From contig JAYMSP010001310.1 in NCBI GenBank assembly GCA_036897095.1, positions 1-33,478 on the forward strand: a DNA stretch of 33,478 nt. Reading direction: 5' to 3'. The position numbers were made by a program, and so were the translations under genes. Of the stretch, positions 9,784-21,770 are shown in pieces. This stretch comes from Plantago elongata (taxonomy: Eukaryota; Streptophyta; Magnoliopsida; Lamiales; Plantaginaceae). Within the stretch, counting starts at the first letter, position 1. Every line of letters starts with the position of its first letter. Under the pieces are notes generated by a model. It did not search any database. It saw only the letters and a program-made list of their open reading frames with translations, and had not been told where the DNA came from.

Positions 9784-12700
9784 ATGTCAGCTCCTGAGGC
9801 TCCTCTGCGCTATGTCGGCGTTGACAGAAGCTCCGCCGCCTTCCGCCTCATGAAACAAATGGTAATTGATCATCTCCGATCTCTAATTCTCACTTCTGTT
9901 GATCGAATGTACGAATTTTGTTCATTTTTAGCTTAGATTTTTAATTCATATCGATCTGTGGATTATCCTTGAAATGAGAGTTTTGAGAGTTTGCTGATTG
10001 GATGGCGTTAACTGAGAACTTTAATGTGTGGATAGGGATGGGAAGAAGGTGAAGGACTTGGTAAAGAGAAGCAAGGGATTAAAGGATATGTTAGAGTGAA
10101 GAACAAGCAAGACACTCTCGGTTAGCCTTTTGGTTATTGCTTAACTAAATATCAGTGATTCTTAATCTAATGCTTAATACTATACTACTATAGTATATAG
10201 GTTTTATAATCAGTGGCATATTTGATTTAACAGGTATAGGAACTGAGAAGGCAAATGCATGGGCATTTGATACTACTCAGTTTGATAGCATCCTGAAGAA
10301 GCTCAAAGTGGTAATTTACACATTATTATGCGTTCGTGTTAATATGTGCTTTTGTTTCTGACTCTCAGCTTCAATTGACTCAATTCATGTATTTGTATTA
10401 TGCAGCAAAATGCTGAAGTGAACATTGATGAAGGTTGGTATATGTGGCTGATTCAACCTGTTTTTAACCACTATATGATAGTTACGAGATTTGTATTTCA
10501 ACCGAGTTTGATGATTGCTGAAATTGCTGAGCAGATTCACCTGTGAAGCCTGCACCTGCTGATGACAAACAGGACAAACCGGAAAAAGTTGCCAAAGTTC
10601 CCAAAGCTACACGGCCACAGGGGAGGTTCGTTCTAGGATTAATTAATTTGTATTCATTTTTTTGTGTGATTTTCACTTCCTGTTAATAGGCTAATAAATA
10701 TTTCTCGAATGATTTTCTGTGTCAGGTATAAGAAAAGAGAATGGGGGAAGGCTGTTAAGGGATATTCTGTTAAGGATCTGGAAGGAATTCTTGTGAGTAA
10801 ATTTTTTCAATCATGTATGCCTTACCTTGTTATCCACGTTCTTTCAGATGAACAAATTCCTCTAAGATTGCGTAGATTGTATATCATTTGGATATGGTGT
10901 GTGCTTGATAGTTCTCTTGTGTAATTTTTGTTTGTTATGAACACCAGTTATATTATGAACACATGTGTGAACTGAACTTCTCTAGTCTCTACTACAGTCT
11001 TGGTTCTACCAGTATTGTTATCTCAAAGTAAGCTGATATAGAAAAAGCATAGGTCAGGTAGTAGTGAACATGGATTTGTTGTGATAAATTAGTTGAATAT
11101 TTCTGTTGTTAGCCGTGCATGAAAAGCATTACCCTGATTAATTATATCATATTATCTCTAGATCTAAACTAGTTCAGTATCCTGTGAAAAAAAGATGTCC
11201 TCTATCAAAGTCATGTTTCAGTGGCAAGTGAAAAGATTTTTCTGTGAGTGTCATCATGACTCATGATGATTTTTGAGCATAAATCATTTTTACCTCTCAT
11301 TGGACAGACTATTTCTCTCAAAAGCATAAATCAATTTTAGCTCTTATTGGACAGACACTATTTCTCTCAAAGCAGATGTAAGGGAGATTATTGGGCACCT
11401 GTTGTCATCTTTCAATATGGTTTTTCAAAAGCTTTTTGGGGCTCCTTTCCCCTCTTTGTACCAGTGTTCACTTATGAGCTCAAGGTTGATTATCAGAGCA
11501 CGTCTTGCACCATGCCGAATGACCATAGTTGCTTTTTGTCTTTTATTGATAATTTCTGAATATGAACATCCTTTTTTACCTCATAGTTCGGCCTATGATA
11601 GATCAAAGTATTGTGTGATTTTGCTGCACTTTTTTTGTGTACTTAGCTGATGTAATGATTTCCCAGGTAAGCAGGGCCAAGTCTCCAGAGATTATTTTTC
11701 CTGAAGTCACAGAGGAAGCTAAGTCGGATATCCACGTTGAAGGTGGGTTTTATGTCTAGTTTTTTTCTTAGAAGACTAGCCCTTTATTTTCTAAAGACAA
11801 ACTGCACACTGACTATTGCATTTTTGCCACATTACTTGATAAGTGAACTCAGATGTTTTTTAATTGAGAATATAGAAGCTGAGGAAGTAACATACTTGTC
11901 TTGATGCTTGTTTTTGGTAGTGTGTATTAGCTACAAATATGCTGTAGAATACTAATACTTGCGTATTTCTGCATTACACAAGGCTTCAAATGACTAAGCC
12001 TGCTGAAATCTGTAATCTGTATATTTATGACGCTCTTTAATCTTGTTCATGGTTGTTACTTAGTATTTGGTCCTCTAAGAGTATATTGAAACTCTTTTCT
12101 GCTAGCTTTCTCTGGTGATTTTCGTTGCTTTATACCGCCTTTTTGCAGGCTATAATCATTAACCCTTTGTTTATTCATAATAATATCACAGAAATAGAAC
12201 AAGTGATTTCCTTAGATTGGTGGGGCCACAAACTTGGTTACATTGGTGGAGGTTTTCTTGGTGCTGAATCTCGGAGAAGGAAGTCCCTCCAAGCTGAAAA
12301 ACCTAATGAGAGAACTATGTTCAACGAAGACGATCAAGAAAATCTTTACAATCTTGTTCAGGTATGACTTCTTATGCACTTTTGATTATCTTTATGTTAT
12401 TATACATTTTGGAGTCAAATTTTACTGTGGTGCTGTTTGGGAAACGTAGATGGAGTGGAATTGATATCTAGCCGATACATGACACTCTTTAAATTTGTAT
12501 CTTGTGTTATTAATGATAGATAAACTAAGTAACCAGAATAGCCGCTTATATCTAATATGCAAAACTGATTTAAAAACCTTGTATTATAGTAATTTTCAAC
12601 AATGAATATGAGCAGAAATTATCAGTCATAGTATATGCTGAGCTGATGAAGTTTGTTCTTTCGAATGTAATCAGTAGCCGTTATAGATCTTAACTTTTGT

Positions 12701-13973
12701 GCTCAAGTTCAAGGTTATAGTTGCATTAAAAAATTGGTGATCCTTGGTCACTGAATTTTATCATTTAGCAGGCATATTTTTGGTTTGCAATATAATTGGG
12801 ATTGCAATATGAACATACTTTACATGTTCCATTACTGCAGAATTATTGTAGAGTAAATTGTATGTTCTCGTGTATCATTTTGAGATTGCATCAGGCTGTT
12901 AGTTCTGGAAGTAATGTCATCTAGGCAGCCATTCTTCACTAGGGATTCATGAAAAGTTTCCCCGTACAAGAATTAGGATTAGGTCCATTTGATTTCAATT
13001 TTTGAACACACTAGTGGAGCACACTGCCTTGAAGCAATCATGGTTGATCCAAGGAGGAAAAAAAACTTCAATTATTCAACATTTCTAAATACATGTTAAT
13101 AGAGTTGTACCCCAGTGAGAATGGAATGGCTTCTAGCTTAATGTCATACGGTGCTCTTTTGTGATTATCATGTACATTTCCCAGTTTAAAATGTCAGGCA
13201 CTTCTTGCTTGTCCTTGGCATGTGCTTTTGTTTTCAGGTTGGACCAAGATAACTTGGTATCTTGTTTATTTCTCGTCTTTAAAAGGAAAGTTAATATTTA
13301 CCCTGTAAAGCAGTAGTCTTGGAACCGGTTGGGGCCATTTTGAATTGTATTATTTTAGTTGGACACTCCTTGATGGATGCCTTGGTTTCTTACTTCTAGG
13401 ATAAAGCAACATCTGGAAAACAGGGGCTTGGTATCAAGGACCGCCCAAAGAAAGTTGCTGGCTGTTTCTTTGAAGGAAAAAAGACCACTTTTGGAGATAG
13501 TGATGGTGAAGATTCTTCGGATTCACGTTCTTCATCGAAAAGGCAACATGATGAAAAGTTAGATACAGAAATGGCTGAGATGAAGCCAAAACTTAAAAAG
13601 TTGTGCAGGAGGCTTCTGCAACAGGTGCCCTTTCCTTTCCTTGACTCGAAGCTTAATTGTTTAGTCTACTTCTCGTCTCCTGACTTGCCTCTTGTTACAG
13701 GTCCCTGGGGAAGCATTAAAGTTGAAGCAGCTCAAATTACTTGTGGACGAACATTCACCTTCTACATTCTCCAATTGCTCTCCAGAGGAAGCTCTTGATA
13801 TATTGAAGTGCAAGGTATAGCACTGATACTGCTATGGTTTAACTACTATTACCTACTGACTTCACATTTCCGAACTTATGAAGTGACTATGGTTTCTGTC
13901 CTTTCTGCAGCTTGAGAAGAGTGACAGGTTTTATGTGAAAGGAAAGAAAGTCCTGCTCTCAAAGAGAAGCTGA
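9784..13973 (+). CDS. G-patch domain nucleolar protein (PINX1/GPATCH4-like)
   Basis: Eleven exons in phase encode 357 aa: 9784-9861, 10036-10120, 10234-10310, 10406-10433, 10535-10625, 10726-10792, 11667-11742, 12192-12361, 13400-13624, 13701-13814 and 13911-13973. A G-patch lies at about residues 23-60 (MGWEEGEGLGKEKQGI, then YVRVKNKQDTLGIG). It is followed by WAFDTTQFDSILKKLK, resembling the PINX1 segment after its G-patch. A middle block has LDWWGHKLGYIGGGFLGAES and a lysine-rich GKQGLGIKDRPKKVAG, then an acidic-serine stretch and a basic tail. G-patch proteins bind RNA and activate DEAH helicases, and relatives of this type act in the nucleolus in rRNA processing or at telomeres. Exon 8 uses the acceptor at 12190-12191; the upstream AG at 12148-12149 would give an immediate stop. 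The match is to the family, and the exact orthologue is uncertain. Confidence 0.88.
11277..11372. repeat. 47 bp tandem duplication in intron 6 of the G-patch gene
   Basis: Two adjacent copies, at 11277-11323 and 11324-11372, share GCATAAATCA followed by CTCTCATTGGACAGACTATT (or a close variant) and TTTCTCTCAAA. The second copy has a two-base insertion. The array lies within an 874 bp intron and has no effect on the protein. Confidence 0.8.
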
Positions 13974-14530
13974 TTTTTTTAGTTAACCTACAAGTTTAGC
14001 TATATGTACATTGAAGTTCTATTAGAACGACAAAGTATATATACACAGTTGTCGAAAAGGTTCTGTATTATCTTTTCGTTTCTGGCTTTCTGATACCTTC
14101 GGAGAGTTGCAGTGCTAGTTTCAAAACATTGTGCCGTCATAATTATTTGAGGGAATAGTATCCAAAGCTGAGTAGGTAGATATGCCAAAATTTACCAACA
14201 AAGGAAAGATAGTTTAATATTAGCAATTGTTGTTATCATGAAGGCATTTTGATACATAAGTTGCCACTTTGTAATTCCTGTTTTTGTATTAATACTGAGC
14301 AAGTTCTTTGCGATGCAATTTGTCAAAAAAAATTTAATGTGGAAAAAGATTTTTTTTTCTAGTTGCAATTCGTCAATTACCAAACCTATGAAGGGGTACC
14401 CTTTAATATGGAATAGACACGAAGACATAATTTTTGCTGTTACGTGAGGATGGGAGTAACAACACCACAACTCGGAGTTCAGCATGCTGCCAGTGTATGA
14501 AAATGTTTTCATGATGCAATTCATCAGTTT

Positions 14531-14733
14531 GGTAAAGCGTTTATAGCCGAGTGGTAAGCTAAGACACCTGTAATCATGAGGTCACGGGTTTGATTCTTCA
14601 AAATGGGTGATAATATTCTCTGAATAGAGATTGGTGGTGATTAACATCTAGAATCGATTGATAAATTCATCTTTTTCAACAATTATAATTATAATACTAT
14701 ATTTAATGTTCAATAATAATTAAAAAAAAAATA
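14531..14733 (+). mobile_element. tRNA-derived SINE with 14 bp target-site duplication
   Basis: The ~203 bp body begins with a tRNA-like head. TAGCCGAGTGG (14543-14553) fits the RNA polymerase III A-box, and GGTTTGATTCT, about 35 bases further on, fits the B-box with two mismatches. A tRNA-unrelated body follows, ending in A-rich sequence with an uninterrupted run of nine A. The perfect direct repeat CAATTCATCAGTTT flanks it at 14517-14530 and 14734-14747, as expected for LINE-assisted retroposition. The exact target duplication implies a fairly young copy. It encodes no protein, and a functional tRNA is ruled out because the acceptor-stem 3' half is missing. Confidence 0.88.
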
Positions 14734-15046
14734 CAATTCATCAGTTTTGCTTGCGCCAGTTTGAACTGGTGCAAGAAAGTGTTCACTTCACTGCATAGCT
14801 GACCATTGGATCTGTCGGGGCTAAGTGCTAACTATTGTTTGTGGACGGGACAGGGTACCTGGTTTAGTAGGTGAGACAGATCGGTTAATTTAATACAATT
14901 ACTATATCAATACACCTGTGGTCCATAGAACTTCTAGTATCCATTATTCAGTCAAACACAGGAGCTTCTTGACTCATCAATTGCCAGATCATTTACAGTT
15001 ACATATGTTATCTGCAGTATGAAATACACAATTCGTCGGAGGAATT

Positions 15047-15118
15047 GATCAATTGTTCCGATCAAAATTATAATGGATCAATTGTTCCGATCAAAATTAT
15101 AATGGATCAAAATTATAA
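15047..15118. repeat. 29 bp tandem repeat, about 2.5 copies
   Basis: The unit runs GATCAATTGTTCCGATCAAA then ATTATAATG. It is exact at 15047-15075 and 15076-15104, and a shortened third copy follows at 15105-15118. Identity is essentially complete, so the expansion looks recent. It sits between two convergent genes. Confidence 0.85.
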
Positions 15119-15159
15119 GCAACTATGCCCAAATGCTACATTACTTCATGAAATGAAAG

Positions 15160-15329
15160 CTACTCCAGAGTCCATATAGTTAAAACTAGGCAACAAATTA
15201 AAGTATGTTGTGAAATAATTGAACAAGCTTGTGAAACCCGACCACTACTCCAGAGTCCAGATAGTTAAAACTAGGCAACAAAGTAAAGTAAGTTGTGAAA
15301 TAATTGAACAAGCTTGTGAGACCCGACCA
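15160..15329. repeat. 85 bp tandem duplication
   Basis: Copies at 15160-15244 and 15245-15329 differ at only a handful of positions. Each starts CTACTCCAGAGTCCA and ends with ACAAGCTTGTGA.ACCCGACC. The reading frames on both strands of this stretch are by-products of the repeat and are not genes. Confidence 0.92.
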
Positions 15330-15480
15330 GAGGTAAAGCATGCGACACAGTGGTGCATTCAACTTTTCCATTCGCACAAAAAGTTGTGCTATTTCCAACT
15401 CATGTCGCATTTAACATCTTTATATTAAGGAATGTGTCAATGATGACGTCGCAACCATACCTTGAAGAGAAGTAGTACCA

Positions 15481-15508
15481 TCAGAAGTCAGAAGTCAGAA
15501 GTCAGAAC
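15481..15508. repeat. Seven-base microrepeat in the SPO11-2 3' UTR
   Basis: TCAGAAG is repeated three times and followed by a fourth near-copy, TCAGAAC, just 6 bases beyond the SPO11-2 stop codon on the transcribed side. Such a tract could vary in length among individuals. I see no functional role. Confidence 0.8.
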
Positions 15509-15513
15509 TATAT

Positions 15514-17970
15514 CTATATGTAATTGCCTTGCACAATTTTATCTGCTATGTACTTGCTTAAGAAATCATATCCCTGGAAGTACAGTGCTTCAATTTCTGC
15601 TCTCTGACCACTTTCAATCATGATGGCCAGCTCTTCCTTGTAGTTTTCCTGCATAAAATGCAAGTCTACTTTGTTTCTATCTATTGGAAGATGCTGAAAT
15701 GAACCAAAAGAAGATTTTTTTTTACCTGTAATATGTTTGAGGACAGCAGGCTTTTGGCAATTTGGTGATCCTTTGGCTTTAATGGGATTAAAGATTCTTC
15801 AGGTATAAGCTGCTCCATGTCATCTTTTCGCAATCCAAGCCATTTGACATTGCAAGCTACAGTACAGAAATGAAGTCCGTTTCAGCAACTAGGGACTTCC
15901 AATGCAGTGGCAGAAATGAACTTAAAAGGATCCAGATGAGAGCACCACCATATCTGTAAGCCTCGAGGCCCATTCCTATGCTTCCAAATTTATATGTGCA
16001 TAGTATTGCCAATCCAGCGGGGTTCCTTGACGATCCAGGATAGACTACTGAGCTGAGCAAAACACATATTAATACTTAAAAATATCAAGGTGAAGCAAGA
16101 CATACCAGTCTACCAGCCCAATAATTGGCAATTCAGGGAACTCTCGGCTCATTCGGTGAAGAAATAACCTGTCAAGGACAATAAATAACCTTGATCACAT
16201 TTTAAGATGCCCTAGTGATTTCCTAGCATTTTTGCAGGAAATACAAATCAAAATTGTAAAGCAGGCTGAAGTTATTCTGGTTTTAATATGATCATTAGAA
16301 TCACCTGGTGCCTATATCCGGATATCCCTTGGCTGTGATGAGAATACATGGAATTTGGGTGAATATACGATCCTCAGCAAGCCTCTGAAATATTGCATGC
16401 TGTAATAAAAGAAATTTATCAGCAAATAGTTGTTTTATTTTTATGTTGTAAATATGAACAATAACATAATACCTTTTCCACCACTATGATATATCTAGCA
16501 TCACTTTTCAGAATCAATTTCTGTAGCAAATCTAAGTCTCCAGAAATGGCATAACCAGAAGATCCACATGCGGAACAGTCCACAACCTCTTGGTTTGGCT
16601 CCTTTGCACCAAGACAAAAACAGAAACATTCATAATTACAGTAAGCTTCTTTCACGGTGATCCCACTAGAAATGCAGAAATATAAGTAATAGCTGTCTTT
16701 GAAATCGAATAATGCTGATGAATGTTGATGTATAATTTCATAGACTTCAACATTTCCATATTTAGACTTTGCAATTACATTACATGCGACAGGCAAAATG
16801 AATCTCTGAATCAACAAACCGTAGTTCGTAATATAATCTAATTGCATATGGCATATGTGCAAGTCAAATTCTGGCTATTGAAGCATATCTAGATTCACAC
16901 TGCTTACATACATAAGGGATTGATTCATGCATTATGTGGTTACAAAGTATCAAAGGAATGCATGCTAGTCTATTAGAGATCCGAGGGAATCAAACATAAG
17001 TATTTTGCTACAGAAGATGGAAAAAAGAAGAAAATAATCTACCTGCAGCAAGAGGCGGCCAACAACAGCTCCTCTGGTGGATGCCATAATGCCAAGGCTG
17101 TACCGGCTGCACCTTAGTAATGCCACCAAATCTGTGTTGCATACAGCACAAAAAGGATCACAGCGATTCACAGTCAACCTGACCTTATTTACTAGTCCAT
17201 ACATCAATGTGCACAGACATACTATTAAACAGATTCATTGCCGCCAATATTGTACTGTACACAGTGCTACACTATTTTAACACTAAGAAAATTACTCGAG
17301 GCAGGAATAGACCTTGTATTGTTCGATTGACCTGTAACTGACAAGTGAAATACTCCGGTGAATCACATAACAATTTGTAAAATAACTCTCGCTGAGTTAC
17401 TTTCTTCCCCTGAACCAGAATCTGGTAGCACATCTCCATTACTTTCCATACTTTTCACTCCAAAACCACAATCAAAAGTCATTATCACCACAATCGAATC
17501 AAATGCACAATGTTTAACACAAACGCAAACAACATATCTACCTCTTATGTACGATTTGGCAGTGTTCTCATTAGTCAGTGATTTGGTACTAAACGAATGC
17601 GATAGAAAAATCCTCGAGTTTTCAGTTAGTAATCCTCGACTAATTCTGCTATTGCTCATTTTTCGGTTGATCTGTTACCAACTACGAATGAATAGCGACA
17701 CAATTGACAATAAGATATGAATATATTGCGGGATTGAACTTACGAAAGGTAGATCTGAAATTGCAGGCCTAGTTGAATCGAGAATTTTCAGAAACTGCAG
17801 GATCGCAACTTCGATTCGAGCTCGAACCTGAGATAAATTTACAGCTGAGAATGTAGTTGCAGGTGAAAATACAGAGATAGATAAATATGTACCTCGTGAG
17901 GAGGAATGATATCGGCATGACAGAGTTGCTGATCGGAGAAGAAGATGGAGTTTTTCAGCAATTCCCCCAT
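15514..17970 (-). CDS. SPO11-2: SPO11-2: meiotic double-strand-break topoisomerase VI A-like protein
   Basis: SPO11-2 works with SPO11-1 and MTOPVIB to make the DNA breaks that start meiotic recombination. Eleven minus-strand exons in phase are 17893-17970, 17744-17827, 17542-17671, 17313-17450, 17043-17131, 16473-16601, 16305-16399, 16106-16168, 15949-16025, 15726-15856 and 15514-15648. They encode 382 aa, against about 383 in Arabidopsis as I recall. The catalytic tyrosine is in [16 protein letters not shown] (Y122, codon at 17377-17379). The TOPRIM metal-binding positions are intact: glutamate in IIVVEKHAIF (E215) and aspartate in [12 protein letters not shown] (D268). The conserved [20 protein letters not shown] spans an intron, and the end [15 protein letters not shown] matches the family end. 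All junctions are GT-AG with no frameshift or premature stop, so the gene looks intact. Expression cannot be judged from sequence. Confidence 0.95.
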
Positions 17971-18229
17971 TCTAGAATTTTCAGAAGAAATAGCGGGCAA
18001 ATGGTAAAATATCGCATACTTCGAAACTAGGAGCTATTTATATTTTTTCCTCATGAGAATTCTTGTGGAATAATTGTGTGCTTCTTGTGGTGTATCAAAA
18101 GGAAACAAATTTTTATTGAATTTAACCTATATATTAAAATACACTAGTTAGTATGCCCTACATAACATTCACTCTTTCTAGTTTAAGAGAGTAATAATTA
18201 ACTAAGATGAAAAATACGGACTAAATTGT

Positions 18230-19860
18230 AATTTATCTTATTTATCTCTATTTTTCGTTGGTCGACGAATCAGATTAAAATAATTTTTGCAAGTTTTTGG
18301 GTTATAAAATGATTTTGTACGGTTTTTATTTTTATCCATTATATTTGTCTTTTTTGAATAATTAACATTACTCAAATAAGCGAGAACATTACTCAAATAC
18401 GCCAGAACATTAATTAAATAAATGACTTGTCATGCATTCAATTAATTTTGTGGATTGCTGGCCGGGTATATAATTTCGCGGGTTGTGCGTGAACCCATTT
18501 CAGACAAAATTAAAAAATGAACCGTCATTTCAGACAAATAGAAACAAATATTAATCATATAATTTGAAACGTTACTCAAATTGTTGTGAACATAACATAT
18601 ACATTTAGGCACATTATACTCTAAATCAACCTCATATACGTATATCTAAGAACATTTTTACCAAATAGTTGTGAACATTACACAAATAGTTTATAACATT
18701 ACCAACATAGTTAAGAACAACATTAAAGGTAATAATATTTTTTGAACAACAACCTCACTTTTCTATTACATTGACTTGTTTGAGGGATTTTTAAACTCTT
18801 TAAAGATTTCTATTTGGCCATTCTCCAAAATTCTCCACAAGACTTATGTCAACTTCAACTCCATATTTATTTGTACAAAGAACATTGCATGCATTAGCAT
18901 AAACCTTACATACGTCACCAAGAAACATTATATACGTTACACTTAAAATTAAATCGTATTTTTTCATTGAGTTCGTAGCTGAAAAATCTACAAACACTAT
19001 ATAAATCATCACATAAACTCAATAAGCAAGCAAAATGTTACACATATAATTGAGAACAATTAATATTGATATAAGCTCAACATAACCCAAATATCCGAAC
19101 GTCTTATCACTGTTGTATGCGATTTTTTTAGATCTATTTCAAAATCTCAACTTCTATTGTAAAAAAAAAAAACATTCATCAATTTATATTTGAATCAAAA
19201 TGTTATTGAAACTTATATACGAGAACTTTTAATTGAGTAGATCGGTGGATAAACAATTAAATCGTAATAGAAACCCCAATTTTCGAGCATATGTTGACAT
19301 CTTATATATAAGCAATGAAATTACAGAGAAAATCCACAACACCACACAGATTAGCCTGAACATTTGAAGAAACAGTTACGCGATTTTCAGATATGGATCA
19401 AATTTTCAATTACAATTGTAAAATAAACATCGATTTCAGATAAATAATGTCGAGATCTAGTTGTTCGTATCTTCTTGATGTTGTTTCTAATGATCTTGAG
19501 CTTGATTTAGTTGATTTGGATAGAATTTGAGCTTGAAAAAGCATATTTTGAGATGAACATCATTAAATATTAATATTTTTACCTCTTTGATGTTGTTTCC
19601 GACGAGTTCGAACATGTTTTTCGGCGACTTGCAGCTTTTTCGGCGAGTTTATATATTTAGAGAGATGAATTTTGAGTTTTCAGTTTTTAGGTTTTGAGTC
19701 ATGATGTATGTGGGTTATAGTTGAATATATATAATGACCCGTTTAATTCATTTGTAAGGATTCATTTTCTAGCCCTTGGTTGGGTTGGGGTACTTTTAAT
19801 AGTTAGCTTTTGGTTTGGAGTATTTGTATAATTAAAGAAAGTCAATCTCTTAAAAAAATT
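18230..19860 (-). mobile_element. Degenerate transposon-like block with AACATTACTCAAAT repeats
   Basis: Between about 18360 and 18730 the words GAACATTACTCAAATA, GAACATTACACAAATAG and similar variants recur many times. Read on the minus strand, 19760 to 19560 has a TATA-like AT tract, then an UTR-like stretch rich in CGCCGAAAAA and CTCGTCGGAAAC, then an AGGTAAAAA donor-like site leading into the repeat-rich part. This promoter, short exon and repetitive intron layout resembles 31940-32880 in the opposite orientation. There is no intact transposase, and the family is uncertain (Mutator-like or Helitron-like cargo are both possible). Confidence 0.35.
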
Positions 19861-20241
19861 TCTGAGGGTGGTCTTTCCTAAGACTCCCTCAATATTCACC
19901 CTCACCCATTAATTTTTTATTTTTAAAATATATGTCCGTTGTACACATAACGAAAAAATTCACACTGTTTTATTTATGATGATAAGGTCACTTCAATCAT
20001 TTCAAATTAACCTATTAAAAACTTAAATTGGTCTTAACATGAAGAATTTTCTATTTTAAGTATTATCAAAATTATTAATTAAACTATTCTACGTCTAACT
20101 GATTATACAATGAATTAACAACAAGTAGGTGTCAAATATTCGTCAGTTTTACTGTCAGTAGACCGCTATTAATGAAGTTGTGGTTAAAAAAATGGTGATG
20201 TGTGAATTTTCAAAGGAATTTTCGACTTATATATAAATGAT

Positions 20242-20328
20242 TTTTTTTTGAAACAACTAAAGGGTGACTCGAACTCTCGACTTATTAATTAGAGATCAAA
20301 TATATCACTAATTGAGTTGCGCGTATTT
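20242..20328 (-). mobile_element. Short tRNA-like SINE, minus strand
   Basis: On the minus strand the sequence runs GCGCAACTCAATTAGTGA (an A-box-like region), then GAGAGTTCGAGTCACCC (a good B-box), and ends shortly after in a run of nine A. The 8 bp direct repeat TAAATGAT flanks it at 20234-20241 and 20329-20336. At about 87 bp it is little more than a tRNA head plus tail, so it may be a truncated or minimal SINE. It differs from the SINE at 14531. Confidence 0.55.
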
Positions 20329-20943
20329 TAAATGATGATTCCAATCTTGTTTCTTTCATTTTAGTTGTTCAATTAATACTTGTATATGCAAACACAAGGG
20401 GGTGAAAAGAAGAGGGAGATAGTAACCCAGAAAAATCAAAATATGCCTTACATAAACTTGTTGGAGTACAAGTAACGTGATTTGATTTGAAATTGTTGAT
20501 TAAATATTCGGCACATAGCATTCTTCTGTTGTACTAATTGGGAGAGGGTTGAGGACTTATGTGGTATAAGATATTACATTATTCGATGAAACTCTTGATA
20601 GTGTAGGAGTAAAGGATAAAACATTAGAAAGAAAAGGAGTTCGAAAATAGCGGACTATTGCAAATTGTTAGCACTTGATCTGGCCAACATACGGGCCGGG
20701 ATACGTTATGCATGCGTCTTATGACCAATGCTATTATACTAGTTGGTCCCTTAAACACAAAACTTTAACTAATTGCCCAATACTACGAACAGATCGATCC
20801 CACAATGCAATAAATGTTTGAATTTTGATACTAATCGCACGATTATGGCGTGGTCTTCTCTCACACCTGCAAATTTTGTCTAAATCTACCTAGCTACTTC
20901 TAGTGTACATGTAGTCAGACAATATTACCATATAACAAAATGA

Positions 20944-21341
20944 GGTCAAATTAACGTTCTCTATCTCATTAATTACAATTAAATTGTCTTAACTTTTTGG
21001 GACTTCCTTTTTGTTTGTCCAGGGCATATCTAATTAATCTATTCCATGATAATTAAGAGTATTTTTGAGTGACTTTAACATCAAATCTATTAGAACTTTG
21101 AACATTATGATAAACACCAAATATGTTAGCAAGGATTTATCCACAAATCTATTCATATATTTGAACTTATCAGCCATGCAACTATAAAACTTGATGGCCA
21201 TCTCCCTACGCATTATTAGTAATTCCTAATTTGTACGACCTTAATTGTCCAACTTGAAATATATCAGGCCATACATAGCGGCTCATTAACATTTCTAATT
21301 GGTCCCAATTAACTCCAAACTAACTCGTAGTAACTGTTGAC
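20944..21341. promoter_or_regulatory. Distal W-box-like sites upstream of the WRKY gene
   Basis: GGTCAA at 20944-20949 is TTGACC on the minus strand, and TTGAC occurs on the plus strand at 21337-21341, followed by G. W-boxes are the binding sites of WRKY proteins. Such short words also arise by chance, so these are supporting evidence for the proximal site only. Confidence 0.3.
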
Positions 21342-21770
21342 GAGGTGCTAGCTACGAACTATTAACATACATCTACGGACGAATTAATGTATTTATATAG
21401 TATTTCAAAAATATGAATTAATAGTTAGGTGGCCCTCCCTATTATTGGCATATTTATGTTTTTGTTTGTTGCAATTAACTTCCTAGTTGTTGTAATAACG
21501 AACACTACCAGTTATTACTACATATATAATACTGTATATAATTCTGCAAAATCTCTCATGAATAAACTGCAGTAATGAAATCTGTACAGTGTTGCTTGAG
21601 TGTGTATATGGACTTTAATTGAATGGTTGAATTGTTGTACGGACTATTAAGAAAAAAGATTTAAAACAAACAGCTGACCATATATAATTTCCATACTATA
21701 ATTTATATATGTATCAATATCATCACATAAGTCTTTCCTCCATTATTCACATAGACAAAACCTCTTTTCA

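Larger units (their letters stand above)
13974..15513. other. Convergent intergenic region between the G-patch gene and SPO11-2
   Basis: The two genes face each other, so both 3' UTRs fall in this region. It contains a SINE (14531-14733), a 29 bp tandem repeat (15047-15118), an 85 bp tandem duplication (15160-15329) and a 7 bp microrepeat next to the SPO11-2 stop. The reading frames on both strands here are short and unlike any family I know. Confidence 0.6.

Noticed and set aside
12150..12367. Upstream acceptor for G-patch exon 8, giving a longer exon
   Set aside because: Joining at 12150 in the established phase gives a stop after four codons, whereas 12192 restores the conserved block ending LDWWGHKLGY.
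14192..14524. 110-codon minus-strand frame downstream of the G-patch gene
   Set aside because: It lies in the convergent 3' region, runs up to the SINE target site, and shows no family resemblance.
14531..14610. Functional tRNA gene
   Set aside because: A- and B-boxes are present, but the 3' acceptor half is missing and a SINE body with an A-rich tail and target duplication follows.
16419..16862. 147-codon minus-strand frame within SPO11-2
   Set aside because: Only its middle is real: exon 6 of SPO11-2 at 16473-16601. The rest is intron read-through.
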